64,000 nucleotides of DNA from Saccharophagus sp. K07 (GTDB lineage: Bacteria; Pseudomonadota; Gammaproteobacteria; Pseudomonadales; Cellvibrionaceae), in NCBI RefSeq assembly GCF_014336955.1, contig NZ_QRAI01000001.1, positions 1,414,045-1,478,044 on the forward strand, read 5' to 3'. Below the pieces are notes generated by a model that ran no database searches, was not told where the DNA came from, and saw only the letters and a program-made list of their open reading frames with translations. Both the position numbers and the translations under genes were made by a program. Shown here piece by piece: positions 34,506 to 43,151 of this stretch; within the stretch, counting starts at the first letter, position 1, and every line of letters begins with the position of its first letter.

Positions 34506-34988
34506 GATCATCACCGAGGCGTATGCCACGGGGCCTGCTGTGACCTTCCCGCGTACTACCAGCATCTCTGGTTCGGGTTCACCCTTGGCTTTCGAACTTC
34601 CAACCGCCCAAGCAACTCCGCCAGCCGCGCCAACAGCCCCAACCTGCAACCACATGGGAAGTTCGTGATCGTCGGACTGATCGTCCTGTGCCTGAGATTG
34701 GGTAGTCGGAATTGCTTGACCCGACGCTATAGCCGCGCTCACCTCAGAATCAATTTGAGCGATTTCATCAGCTTGAGCTTTTTCCGCGTCCTCAGCTAAC
34801 AGTTTTTCCTTTTCTTCATCATTACGTCCCGTTTTGCGCGGACGTTTCACGTTTTGTTTAGCTGCGGGCGTCGGTGGGTGGGTAGCGTCGGCTGCCGCGG
34901 CAGGATGTGCAGATGCAGGTTTTTTTCCGACTGCAGATGCAGCAGGGTTGGATTGGCTGGTTGCGGGTGACTTAGGTGTGTTTGACAT
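34491..34988 (-). pseudogene. N-terminal fragment of a large adhesin-like protein, cut by the IS
   Basis: The frame gives 165 residues. The first 60 are Ala/Pro/Thr/Lys-rich, then comes an acidic helix (DEEKEKLLAEDAEKAQADEI), then a Gly/Ala membrane-like stretch (LQVGAVGAAGGVAWAVGS). The last part (VVRGKVTAGPVAYASVMIYA) looks like the opening strand of a repeated beta-sandwich domain, as in very large surface adhesins. The final one or two residues and the stop come from the insertion element, so the natural gene continued leftward and is lost. The adhesin reading is moderate in confidence; the truncation is clear. The gap 34989-35203 holds nothing I can identify. Confidence 0.6.
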
Positions 34989-35203
34989 GGCTAACTCTGC
35001 GTGACGGTTGATGCTTTTTTAGGCCCGATTGACGACCGGGCTTCACTTGTCCAGCCCATAGCACAAGGCATCGGCTGACAAAAACGCTTAAAACAGGAAG
35101 AGTGTAGTGAAACTACTTAAACTGCGCAGAATGATTTTTTATATATTTTTTTGGCGTTTCTGGTGTTTTATGTGCCATATGGTTCGAAGGTGAGCAGAGA
35201 TGA

Positions 35204-35512
35204 TCATTTGAGCAGGTAGTCGTCGCCAGTCGCACCCCACACGGGCTGGAGTATCTGGTCGCGATGGACCACATGACCGGGCCTTGCGCACAAGAGCAGC
35301 AGAACCTTCATGACTTTGGGTTCTATTTGATGCTGCGCGCCTTGCACTTCGATGCGGTTAAGGGACGGGGTGATCAGTGCCTCGCCTAAATAAAAGGCTT
35401 CCGCAGTTTTGAATCGGTGATCGGCATCCAAGTTTGTCGGCAGGTCTTTTGGCAGTGTCAATGAAGGTCCCCTCTTTCTGTTCACACCGATTTGTCGAAT
35501 CTTAACAAGCAA
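35204..35512 (-). pseudogene. Truncated CadC/ToxR-type winged-helix regulator
   Basis: This frame of 102 residues contains the beginning of an OmpR/ToxR winged helix: YLGEALITPSLNRIEVQGAQ, HQIEPKVMKVLLLLCARPGH and VVHRDQILQPVWGATGDDYL. In complete proteins the recognition helix and wing follow at once, but here the frame stops after LLK. It lacks the DNA-recognition part and is probably a remnant. The unrelated complete winged-helix regulator at 4289 is not its continuation. Confidence 0.7.
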
Positions 35513-35541
35513 TTACGGAGCATCCCGCTTCAGATCTTCAC

Positions 35542-35624
35542 AAATAATTCCTGGGATCGCCGCGAGTACGTCCATGTAGGCTCTCTCACAGTCGTCCTGA
35601 CTGTGAGAGTCCTAGGAATTATTT
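35542..35624. repeat. Nested inverted-repeat element (83 bp)
   Basis: An outer perfect pair AAATAATTCCT (35542-35552) / AGGAATTATTT (35614-35624) encloses an inner perfect pair CTCTCACAGTC (35583-35593) / GACTGTGAGAG (35599-35609). Between them lies CGCGAGTACGTCCATGTAGG, which has the look of a dispersed intergenic repeat. A single copy is in this window. The rest of 35513-35759 shows no gene. Confidence 0.6.
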
Positions 35625-35759
35625 CTGGAGCTCTTCCGCTCGATCAGTGCAAGGTGGAATAAGGTTAGAGAAACTATAGAAAACCTATATCTTCCCTCCA
35701 TTCATTCCCCTCGCCTATCCCTGTCTAATCACGGCAACCTGTTAATCAAGGAGCCGTGT

Positions 35760-37232
35760 ATGAACCGTTTTCCTTCGGTAAATATTATTCTGACAACTCT
35801 GGTTGTAGCGCTTCCGCTCAGTCTCCAGGCTGAAGAGCCGGATGGCAAGCGGTTATATGAGCAGAACTGCGCGTCTTGCCACGGCATGCAGTTTCAAGGT
35901 TCTGGTATAGGGCCGGCGCTCTCCCCTAGTACTTATATGTATGGCGGTCAGGAATGGGATGTTTTTCGGATCGCCAAAAATGGTCTGGCCTCCAGAGGTA
36001 TGCCCGCCTTTGGCAGCATCCTGAGCGATGATGAGATTAACGCCATCGCCAAATATGTGCCCACCCGTAAACCTGCTTCGGAAGAACAGCAGGAGGAAGC
36101 CGCACCAGAGCCACCCAAGTTTGATCCGGCGCCCGGCAAGGTATCCACCCTGGATTACGAAGTGAATCTGGAGGTGATAACCGACAAGCTGGATACCCCT
36201 TGGGCGATTGCTTTCCCGGATGCCAATACAGTGTTAGTCACCGAGCGCGTCGGTCGGTTGCGCGTGATCAAAAACGGCAAGCTCGACGATAGACCTATAG
36301 CTGGCACACCCGAGGTACTGGTGAATCCGCATAAGTGGAATCAAGGTGGCTTGTTGGATATAGCGCTGGACCCGGATTACGCCAAAAATGGTTGGATCTA
36401 TCTTTCCTACAGCCATCCAATACCCAACAAAGCCGATCCTGACAATCCGTTAGGCATGACCCGTGTGGTGCGCGGCAAAATCAAAGATCACAAATGGACG
36501 CAGCAGGAAGTGATTTTTGAAGCAGCGCCCGAGGATTACATCGACCACTTCTGGCATTACGCAGGCCGTTTGACATTCGATCGACAGGGATATCTGTATT
36601 TTTCCGTCGGCGATCGCGGCTTGCTCGAGCAGGCGCGCGAGCCGGGCAAACCTTTTGGCAAATTTCATCGATTGCACCCGGACGGACGCGTTCCGGCTGA
36701 TAACCCGTTCCGCAATAAGCCTGGAGCCTTGCCGTCACTTTTCAGCTTGGGGCACCGCAATCCTCAGGGCTTGGCAATTCATCCAGAAACTGGGCAGCTT
36801 TGGTCGACCGAACACGGTCCGCGCGGTGGCGATGAACTCAATATTCTCAAACCGGGTGGCGACTACGGCTGGCCGAATGTGAGTTATGGAATCAACTACG
36901 AGGGCACCATTTTGACCCCGCATACGCGCATGGATGGCGTTGAGCAGCCGGTGATTTATTGGCGCCCTTCCATCGGTGTGTCCGGCATGACCTTTTATCA
37001 AGGTCGGCAATTTCCTCTGTGGCAAAACAAAATTCTGGTCACCGCACTCGGCCAGAGGCAATTGCGCTTGCTGACTCTGGATGGCGAACGTGTTCAGCAC
37101 GAGGAAATTCTCGTGCGATTCGAAGGCCGGCCCTATGAACCCGCCGTCGCGCCGGATGGCTCGATTTATGTCGTTACGGATTCGCCTGGAAAGTTGTTGC
37201 GGTTAACCGCAGCCGTAGAGCGAAAACTTTAG
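35760..37232 (+). CDS. Cytochrome c fused to PQQ-dependent aldose sugar dehydrogenase
   Basis: This 490-residue exported protein has a signal peptide at about 1-23 (SLQAEE junction). A class I cytochrome c domain at about 28-108 has haem motif CASCH (37-41) and a likely distal Met81 in RGMPAFG. A six-bladed PQQ sugar dehydrogenase domain from about 130 carries the family signature GHRNPQGLAIHPETGQLWST followed by EHGPRGGDELN. It should oxidise aldoses in the periplasm and pass electrons through its own haem to the respiratory chain. The fusion with an N-terminal cytochrome removes the need for a separate acceptor. No PQQ synthesis genes are in the window. It stands 24 bp before the next gene. 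Confidence 0.88.
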   Translation: MNRFPSVNIILTTLVVALPLSLQAEEPDGKRLYEQNCASCHGMQFQGSGIGPALSPSTYMYGGQEWDVFRIAKNGLASRGMPAFGSILSDDEINAIAKYVPTRKPASEEQQEEAAPEPPKFDPAPGKVSTLDYEVNLEVITDKLDTPWAIAFPDANTVLVTERVGRLRVIKNGKLDDRPIAGTPEVLVNPHKWNQGGLLDIALDPDYAKNGWIYLSYSHPIPNKADPDNPLGMTRVVRGKIKDHKWTQQEVIFEAAPEDYIDHFWHYAGRLTFDRQGYLYFSVGDRGLLEQAREPGKPFGKFHRLHPDGRVPADNPFRNKPGALPSLFSLGHRNPQGLAIHPETGQLWSTEHGPRGGDELNILKPGGDYGWPNVSYGINYEGTILTPHTRMDGVEQPVIYWRPSIGVSGMTFYQGRQFPLWQNKILVTALGQRQLRLLTLDGERVQHEEILVRFEGRPYEPAVAPDGSIYVVTDSPGKLLRLTAAVERKL

Positions 37233-37255
37233 TTCATCTACGTGGAGGGAAAACA

Positions 37256-37726
37256 ATGAAAATTCAAATTCAGCTGTTTTTTGCAGCAGCAGTTTCAACC
37301 ACTTCCTCATTTGTTTTAGCCGCAAATGAAGAGGAAAAAATAAGCGCATTGCAGTGGAGCCATATCCAAAAAATGAATGCCAGGTGTTTGGAGCATGCGC
37401 GCAAGTCGAAACAAGATGTGGCAATCGCCATTTATGATCAGGGAGGGATTTTATTGAGCTTTACCCAAACCGACGGTGCGGCGCCCGCCACAGGAGAGGT
37501 TGCGCGTTGGAAGGGAACTTCGGCGGCGTACTACCGCCTCGCCACCGCCAAAACTGCCGAATGGGGAATCCCCGCCTTACCCAAAATCGCCATCGTTCAA
37601 GGCGGATTACCTATTTTTTCCGCTGATGGAAAACCGCTGGGTGGTATAGGTGTTTCCGGCGCTCCGCCGGAATTTGATGAAGAGTGCGCCGCCTTGGCAA
37701 CTCAGGCAGCGGGTTTGCGCAATTAA
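37256..37726 (+). CDS. DUF336 (GlcG/HbpS-like) exported protein
   Basis: This 156-residue protein has a signal peptide at about 1-22. A GlcG/HbpS fold follows: VAIAIYDQGGILLSFTQTDG, ATAKTAEWGIPALPKIAIVQ, GGLPIFSADGKPLGGIGVSG. Members bind haem or accompany oxidoreductases. Here it follows the cytochrome-PQQ dehydrogenase at 24 bp in the same direction, so a role with that enzyme is plausible but unproven. Confidence 0.82.
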   Translation: MKIQIQLFFAAAVSTTSSFVLAANEEEKISALQWSHIQKMNARCLEHARKSKQDVAIAIYDQGGILLSFTQTDGAAPATGEVARWKGTSAAYYRLATAKTAEWGIPALPKIAIVQGGLPIFSADGKPLGGIGVSGAPPEFDEECAALATQAAGLRN

Positions 37727-37757
37727 GCTAAGAAAAAGGCGGCAGCGACAAAGAAAA

Positions 37758-38504
37758 TCAAATCTCTTGTTCACTTTCATAACCATGCAACCGAATAATT
37801 TCGGTTGCAACTGACATGCGGAAAAACTCTATTAGTGCTTTTGCCGCCGTATTGTGCTCGCCATTTTTTAATAAAACGGCATCTTGACGAATTGGCGTGT
37901 GCAGATTTGTCGGAACGCGCCAAAATGCTTTTTCAGTATTTATAACCTGCGAGAGTGCAACAAAACCCAGATCGGCATTGCCGGTTTCGACAAATTGGAA
38001 TGTCTGAGCAATATTTTCTCCCTGTACCAGCTTGGGTTTTAATTTCTCGTATACACCAAGCGTTTGCATAACCTCAACGGCAGCCGCTCCGTAAGGGGCA
38101 AGTTTGGGGTTTGCTATGGCGAGTTTGTCAAAGTTTCCCGCAAGCAGGTTTTTGCCCGCATAATCCACAAGGTTTGGTCTTTTGGAAAAAAGCGCTAATG
38201 CACCTGTGGCGTAGGTAAAGCGAGTGCCTGGGACGGTGAAACCTTCGTTTTCTAAAACCAGTGGGACGGACTGATCAGCGGAGAGAAATATATGGAAAGG
38301 CGCGCCGTTTTTGATTTGCGCGTAAAACTTGCCAGACGATCCGGTGGCTAGTTTGATTTTGTGATTGGTTTCTTTTTCGAAAGCAGCGGCAATTTCCGTC
38401 ATAGGAGCGGAGAAATTAGCCGCGACGGCGACTAGGACTTCCTCTGCTGTGGCCGATATACAAAATAATGCAATGACACCTAGGAAAAAGAGTCTTCCCA
38501 ACAT
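37758..38504 (-). CDS. modA: Molybdate-binding periplasmic protein ModA (orphan)
   Basis: This 248-residue protein has a signal peptide at about 1-20. The ModA pattern follows: VAVAANFSAPMTEIAAAFEK, LATGSSGKFYAQIKNGAPFH, IFLSADQSVP and FVETGNADLGFVALSQV. It should bind molybdate or tungstate for an ABC importer. No modB or modC lies beside it, so it either works with a transporter elsewhere or serves another purpose. It converges on the DUF336 gene. Confidence 0.88.
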   Translation of the reverse strand: MLGRLFFLGVIALFCISATAEEVLVAVAANFSAPMTEIAAAFEKETNHKIKLATGSSGKFYAQIKNGAPFHIFLSADQSVPLVLENEGFTVPGTRFTYATGALALFSKRPNLVDYAGKNLLAGNFDKLAIANPKLAPYGAAAVEVMQTLGVYEKLKPKLVQGENIAQTFQFVETGNADLGFVALSQVINTEKAFWRVPTNLHTPIRQDAVLLKNGEHNTAAKALIEFFRMSVATEIIRLHGYESEQEI

Positions 38505-38570
38505 GAAGATTTGCTCGTCTAGAGGTCCAGATAGTCGCTAGCCTAATCGAACTGCGGGCATAGTGCGATA

Positions 38571-38792
38571 TCACGTGGCTGTCTGCGGCTTGATAATCAG
38601 AATTTTTTCCGCTTCGCCTTTGGTGATAATTACATCTGCTTCGGCGGGACCTGAGGTGAAACCTATAATCTGTCCTGGTTCCAATTCGATTTCCACTTGA
38701 TACCCATTGTCACTTACCAGTTTGATAGCGACTTTGGATTGGCTGGTGTTTTCTATACTGGCTCTATCGCCCGGAAAAATAGTTTCAAACAT
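38571..38792 (-). CDS. Small beta-rich protein downstream of a subtilase (unknown)
   Basis: This 73-residue protein has alternating hydrophobic strands (VAIKLVSDNGYQVEIELEPG, ADVIITKGEAEKILIIKPQT), no signal and no cysteine. I recognise no family. It starts 27 bp after the end of the subtilase gene on the same strand, so the two are probably one unit. It could be a chaperone, inhibitor or target of the protease; sequence does not say which. Confidence 0.55.
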   Translation of the reverse strand: MFETIFPGDRASIENTSQSKVAIKLVSDNGYQVEIELEPGQIIGFTSGPAEADVIITKGEAEKILIIKPQTAT

Positions 38793-38819
38793 ACATAACC
38801 TGCTTTGGTTGATGGTTTG

Positions 38820-40577
38820 TTATCTCACTCGAGTCAAACTTTCGACGGCAAGTTCGAGTGCCTTGTACATATCCAGCCTTGCTGATCGGCCAATATCCGG
38901 ATGATCCAATTGCTGATAGCGTTCGGACGGCAAGATCGGGGCTGTCAAATCCTGTGCATCTGGCGATTCAAAATCGCTGCGTTCGCCAATTGTCATGGAG
39001 CTCCGGCGCAGCAGTATGCGCACTTGCTCGGGAGTTAATTCCGGATTGATCGATAACATGGCGGCTATGGTTGCCGTTACTAAAGGTGCGGCGTAGGAAG
39101 TTCCGCAATGCTGTTTGGATTGTTCTCCGATTTGAGTCGTAGAGCCCTGGATACAGGCCGCCGCCGTCAGGTCGACTCGTTTATCCATGTTCGATGATTT
39201 GCGCCGTTTGACAAAATCGGGATCGGTCACATTGGTACTTTTGGCGCTGCGTTGATGCCCGCCTATGACCAGTAGTTGGTCCGTGACCAGTGCGGAAGGC
39301 AAGCGAAAATCATCCTGTCCTGTTGGAGCCGCACTGTTGCCTGCGGAGTTGACCACCATCACATCTGGATGGTGCTGTCTGAGCCAAAGGAAAAACTCTT
39401 CTATCAGTTCTTCGTAACCGCTCATGGCAATGCCGGAGCGAACGCTTGAATCCAATGTTTTATTAGAGATGTTTTTGGTTCCGACTCTATGAAATCCCCA
39501 ACTCCAGTTGAGAATGCGTACACCGTCTTCCACAAGATTGACGGAGGCCGCGATATTCGCCGTAATGCCTGCGTCGGAATTTCGGTCGACGATAATATCA
39601 ATGCGCGGAGCTGCAGAATTTAGCCCTCGCAAAAATCCTTTATTGCCTCCTTCACCCCATTCCGCTGCCAGAACTCCTGTTACAGAAGTGCCGTGATTAT
39701 CCGGGTTTTCTGCGTCTCGGGCATAAACGCACAGGTTTGATTTTTCCGCCGCACAGCCGCCGAGATAAGAAGCAAAATCAGGCGCGTCAAAATCGACATT
39801 GCGCTCGATTACTCCAATTTTTATGGCATAAGGTTGGATAGAGTTTGCTTCTGCAAATCGGCGTCGGTAATAATCGACAGCGTCGTAAAATCGATTTGCA
39901 TCCAGTTCATCGTTATTTTTATTTTTCTTTGTCGGATCCGTTTTATCACCCTCCTCGCCTTTGTCTTCGGGAGCGGTTTCTTCTATAACAACTGCGTCCA
40001 CTACATCTTCATTGCCCAAGCGCAAAACGTAGGCATCGCGCTCGATCAGAGTTTTAATTGGCAAGCGCAATTGATAAGTGTTAAGTGGCGGAATCATTCC
40101 GACAATGTCCGCGCCATATTTTCTGGCTAGGCGCTCGCTTTCTTTAAGTCCATCGTGTTGTTCTTCGATAATAATGCTGACCAGATCCAGATAGGTGTTA
40201 ATGCCATCGTCGTTTTTCACCACTCCATCTTTGCCTGCCGCGACCACATGGCTATTTTGCAAACTTACCCAAATGGCGTTGCTTTTTTTATCTCCCTTTT
40301 GCAGCCAGAGCGGACCACTGGTTAGCTTTGGTGACGAAAGATCTACCTGAAGCGTGTGGGGTTTAGCGTCCAATTTTTTGTAGCGAAAATCGCGTCCCTG
40401 GAATTTTATTTGTACATCCCGCGTCACTTCGTCGGGCGTTTGAATGCAATAAAGGCGCTTGGAAAGATCCAAGAGGTCGCCACACCGTTCTATATGTAGA
40501 ATTCTCAGAGAATTGGCTATAGCAACGACCGGCATTAACAGAATTGGCATCATAATAAAGGATCGTTTTAATGCCAT
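38820..40577 (-). CDS. Exported subtilisin-family (S8) protease with Glu at the Asp position
   Basis: This 585-residue protein has a signal peptide at about 1-21 and an N-terminal region to about 240 that may act as a propeptide. It includes an acidic-basic linker around 200-222. An S8 domain from about 248 has His295 in DNHGTSVTGVLAAE, the oxyanion Asn in NSAGNSA (about 410-416), and Ser494 in CGTSYAAPLVTATIAAML. The position of the catalytic Asp (usually VIDTG) reads VIERN, with Glu258 in place of Asp. Asp262 and Asp264 follow, but they align with non-catalytic residues. Activity may therefore be reduced or lost. It is followed by a small unknown gene. Confidence 0.85.
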   Translation of the reverse strand: MALKRSFIMMPILLMPVVAIANSLRILHIERCGDLLDLSKRLYCIQTPDEVTRDVQIKFQGRDFRYKKLDAKPHTLQVDLSSPKLTSGPLWLQKGDKKSNAIWVSLQNSHVVAAGKDGVVKNDDGINTYLDLVSIIIEEQHDGLKESERLARKYGADIVGMIPPLNTYQLRLPIKTLIERDAYVLRLGNEDVVDAVVIEETAPEDKGEEGDKTDPTKKNKNNDELDANRFYDAVDYYRRRFAEANSIQPYAIKIGVIERNVDFDAPDFASYLGGCAAEKSNLCVYARDAENPDNHGTSVTGVLAAEWGEGGNKGFLRGLNSAAPRIDIIVDRNSDAGITANIAASVNLVEDGVRILNWSWGFHRVGTKNISNKTLDSSVRSGIAMSGYEELIEEFFLWLRQHHPDVMVVNSAGNSAAPTGQDDFRLPSALVTDQLLVIGGHQRSAKSTNVTDPDFVKRRKSSNMDKRVDLTAAACIQGSTTQIGEQSKQHCGTSYAAPLVTATIAAMLSINPELTPEQVRILLRRSSMTIGERSDFESPDAQDLTAPILPSERYQQLDHPDIGRSARLDMYKALELAVESLTRVR

Positions 40578-40740
40578 GGAGGCTCCAGTGTTTCGTTTTT
40601 GTAATGATCAACAAGGCTATTTGCAAAAAATGAACCTGGAAGCACAATCAACGAACCTGAAAAAAACGAAACCAGGGAGGGCTTATAATGCGGGAGTTAT
40701 CGAAAGGCAAACAGTGCGGGGTCCCTCCCCTTTAAGAGCG

Positions 40741-41148
40741 CTAGAAGCTAGAGTTTTTTTCGATCAGGTTGCGTTCGGATACCTGGCCATTCAGTGTCCA
40801 TAAGTCGTATAACAAACCGATCAGAAACAATCCGCCGGTAAAAAGGTACAAAATTCCGGTAATCCATTTTCCAAGATACATTCGGTGAACCCCGAAAATC
40901 CCTAAAAATGTCAGCAGCAGCCAGGCAACGCTGTAGTTGTAAATGCCCGGCGTATATTTCATATCCGCTTCTCTATCCATCGAAGGGATCAAGAACAAAT
41001 CGATAATCCATCCGATAAAAAACAACCCCAGCGTAAAGAACCAGATGGTTCCGGAAATTCTTTTGCCGTAATAAAACCGGTGTGCACCCATAAAACCGAA
41101 AATCCAGGCGAGATACCCTATAACAATGGAGTGTGTGTTGGGGCGCAT
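40741..41148 (-). CDS. TM2-domain membrane protein (two TM2 units)
   Basis: This 135-residue protein starts at ATG 41148 (MRPNTHSIVIGYLAW). It has two copies of the TM2 motif: GFMGAHRFYYGKRISGTIWF, followed by GLFFIGWIIDLFLIP, and FGVHRMYLGKWITGILYLF, followed by GLFLIGLLYDLWTL. Each has two membrane helices with the conserved Gly-x-His-Arg-Phe/Met-Tyr turn. The role of bacterial TM2 proteins is unclear. It is 163 bp upstream of the subtilase, and a link is not shown. Confidence 0.85.
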   Translation of the reverse strand: MRPNTHSIVIGYLAWIFGFMGAHRFYYGKRISGTIWFFTLGLFFIGWIIDLFLIPSMDREADMKYTPGIYNYSVAWLLLTFLGIFGVHRMYLGKWITGILYLFTGGLFLIGLLYDLWTLNGQVSERNLIEKNSSF

Positions 41149-41239
41149 AGGTTCTATCCTCTTGCGAAGTAATAACACCAGTGTCGCCGGGTTATCGAGT
41201 TTCTACAAGCGGACGGAGAGGAAGCGGAGTTTTAAAAAA

Positions 41240-41263
41240 GGAGCAGGCGGTGCGCTCTGCTCC
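41240..41263 (-). terminator. Rho-independent terminator of purEK
   Basis: Read on the minus strand, GGAGCAG and CTGCTCC pair over a 10-base loop and are followed by CTTTTTTAA-like sequence. It lies 17 bases after the purK stop codon. Confidence 0.82.
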
Positions 41264-41279
41264 TGGATTTTTTGAGGAT

Positions 41280-42437
41280 TTACTTGCGTTGTTCGCCGTA
41301 GAGCAGCTCGTCCAGCTCAACCAAGGTATTTTGCAGTTCAGCGAGATCGTCACCGCATACATTGATATGACCCAGTTTTCGACCAGGACGATCGGTTTTG
41401 TTATACCAGTGGAATGTACCTGCGGAGCTGAGCCAAGCTTCACCGGGTTGTCGCGGACGCGGGTTTTGCAGATCGCGCGATCCCAGAATATTGACCATAC
41501 CTTTGTGGCCAGATATTTCGGTACAGCCCAAAGGCCAGCCGAGGATCGCGCGCAAATGGTTTTCGAATTGGCTGCAAATGCCCGCATTCATGGTCCAGTG
41601 GCCGCTGTTGTGCACGCGCGGAGCCAACTCATTAACCAATAATTCATCGCCGCGTACGAAGCATTCCATGGCGAGCACGCCGACGTAGTCCAGTTCGTTA
41701 AACAAGCGGGTCATATAATCGCGCGCGTTGTTTTGCATTGCTTCTGACAAATTTGGTGCTGGCGCCAAGGAGCGAATCAAAATGCCTTGGCGATGCAGAT
41801 TTTCCGTAATGGGATAAAACACGGTTTCGCCGTTAGCTGAGCGCGCGCCGATCAGCGACACTTCGCGATCGAATTTTACGTGCTGCTCAACCACCCAAGG
41901 GCCTGGAGGGCATTCACGTTCGAATTGTTCGAGATCGGAAGGAGCGTGCAGTTGCCATTGGTTTTTGCCGTCGTAGCCAGATTCGACCGCCTTGATAAAC
42001 AGAGGTAGACCGAACGCTTCGTAAGCCGCCCGGACATCTGCCACTTCATAGGCAACGATGAAGTTGGCTGTCGGAATCGACAAACGGCTGAGCAATTGTT
42101 TTTCCCGTGCACGGTGTTGGGTCTGGTAAACCGATTCGGGATTGGGGCGCACCTCGGCAAAACGAGCCAAACCGCGCAAAACAGGTACCGGCACCGCTTC
42201 TTTTTCTACCGTAATCACCTGCGGACGGTGTAAGGCTTGGTAGAGTTCGGCAAACGCATCAACGTCGTCTTCTGCAAGGTCGGCGAAATCCCATACCAGC
42301 TTGTCACCCAGTCCTTCTATACATTGCGTCGACTCATCCGGCTCCACGAGAAAGCTGAATTTCACCCCGAGTCGCAGGCCGTCCAGCGCCAACATCCTCG
42401 CTAACTGACCTCCGCCAATAATGGCAACGCGAAGCAT
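41280..42437 (-). CDS. purK: N5-carboxyaminoimidazole ribonucleotide synthase PurK
   Basis: This 385-residue ATP-grasp enzyme begins with IIGGGQLARMLALDGLRLGV. Its family segments are FIKAVESGYDGKNQWQLHAP, PGPWVVEQHVKFDREVSLIG, VLAMECFVRGDELLVNELAP and RVHNSGHWTMNAGICSQFEN. It makes N5-CAIR from AIR, ATP and bicarbonate in purine synthesis. The start overlaps the purE stop (TAATG), so the pair is translated together. Length is typical. Confidence 0.96.
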   Translation of the reverse strand: MLRVAIIGGGQLARMLALDGLRLGVKFSFLVEPDESTQCIEGLGDKLVWDFADLAEDDVDAFAELYQALHRPQVITVEKEAVPVPVLRGLARFAEVRPNPESVYQTQHRAREKQLLSRLSIPTANFIVAYEVADVRAAYEAFGLPLFIKAVESGYDGKNQWQLHAPSDLEQFERECPPGPWVVEQHVKFDREVSLIGARSANGETVFYPITENLHRQGILIRSLAPAPNLSEAMQNNARDYMTRLFNELDYVGVLAMECFVRGDELLVNELAPRVHNSGHWTMNAGICSQFENHLRAILGWPLGCTEISGHKGMVNILGSRDLQNPRPRQPGEAWLSSAGTFHWYNKTDRPGRKLGHINVCGDDLAELQNTLVELDELLYGEQRK

Positions 42438-42958
42438 TATTCGACCTCCACAGGAACATCACGAGTTTGGCGCGCGCGCCACTCACGGAGGCGGACAGCC
42501 AATTCTTCATTGCCGAGGGCGAGGATTTGGGTGGCGAGCAAACCAGCGTTAAACGCCCCCGCTCCACCAATGGCTTGTGTACCGACAGCAACACCGCGGG
42601 GCATTTGCACTATAGAGAGCAAACTGTCCACGCCGTTGAGTGTATGGCTCATAACGGGCACGGCGAGCACCGGCAATTCGGTCATAGCAGCGGTCATGCC
42701 AGGCAAGTGAGCTGCGCCGCCGGCGCCAGCGATAATGACTTTGTAGCCAGACGCAGCAGCATTGGTTGCGAAGGATACGAGACGATCTGGGGTGCGGTGG
42801 GCGGACACCACCATGGCTCTGTAGGGAATCTTGAATTCATCGAGCACTGAGGCGGCTTCACGCATGGTTGGCCAATCAGACCGGGAACCCATGATGATGG
42901 CGACTGGAACGGCGGCACCGGAAACAGCGCCATCTGAGCTGTGAATTGTGTTTTCCAT
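42437..42958 (-). CDS. purE: N5-CAIR mutase PurE
   Basis: This 173-residue protein matches class I Pur[37 protein letters not shown] and [20 protein letters not shown]. It converts N5-CAIR to CAIR. The first 15 residues are a variable extension. No PurR-like box could be recognised in the 190 bp upstream. Confidence 0.96.
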   Translation of the reverse strand: MENTIHSSDGAVSGAAVPVAIIMGSRSDWPTMREAASVLDEFKIPYRAMVVSAHRTPDRLVSFATNAAASGYKVIIAGAGGAAHLPGMTAAMTELPVLAVPVMSHTLNGVDSLLSIVQMPRGVAVGTQAIGGAGAFNAGLLATQILALGNEELAVRLREWRARQTRDVPVEVE

Positions 42959-43151
42959 TCGGAAATCTCGCAGGAGTCAGGTTGCTACGGCTAACACCGT
43001 TAACCGCAGCCGGAAAACCGGCGACCAATGGTCGAACAGGTGCCAAAGAGCGCGGCATTATACACGCCTGTTACCCAGTTTAGGACCCGTGCTTGAGCCT
43101 GCCGGGGCCTCCAGCCCCAATGGGTGCTCCATCGCGTTGATTTAACGAAAG

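Noticed and set aside
33843..34799. A complete 318-residue transposase
   Set aside because: Only the first two-thirds match an IS481 transposase; after about 34500 the frame is antisense of another gene, so it is a chimera of a truncated element.
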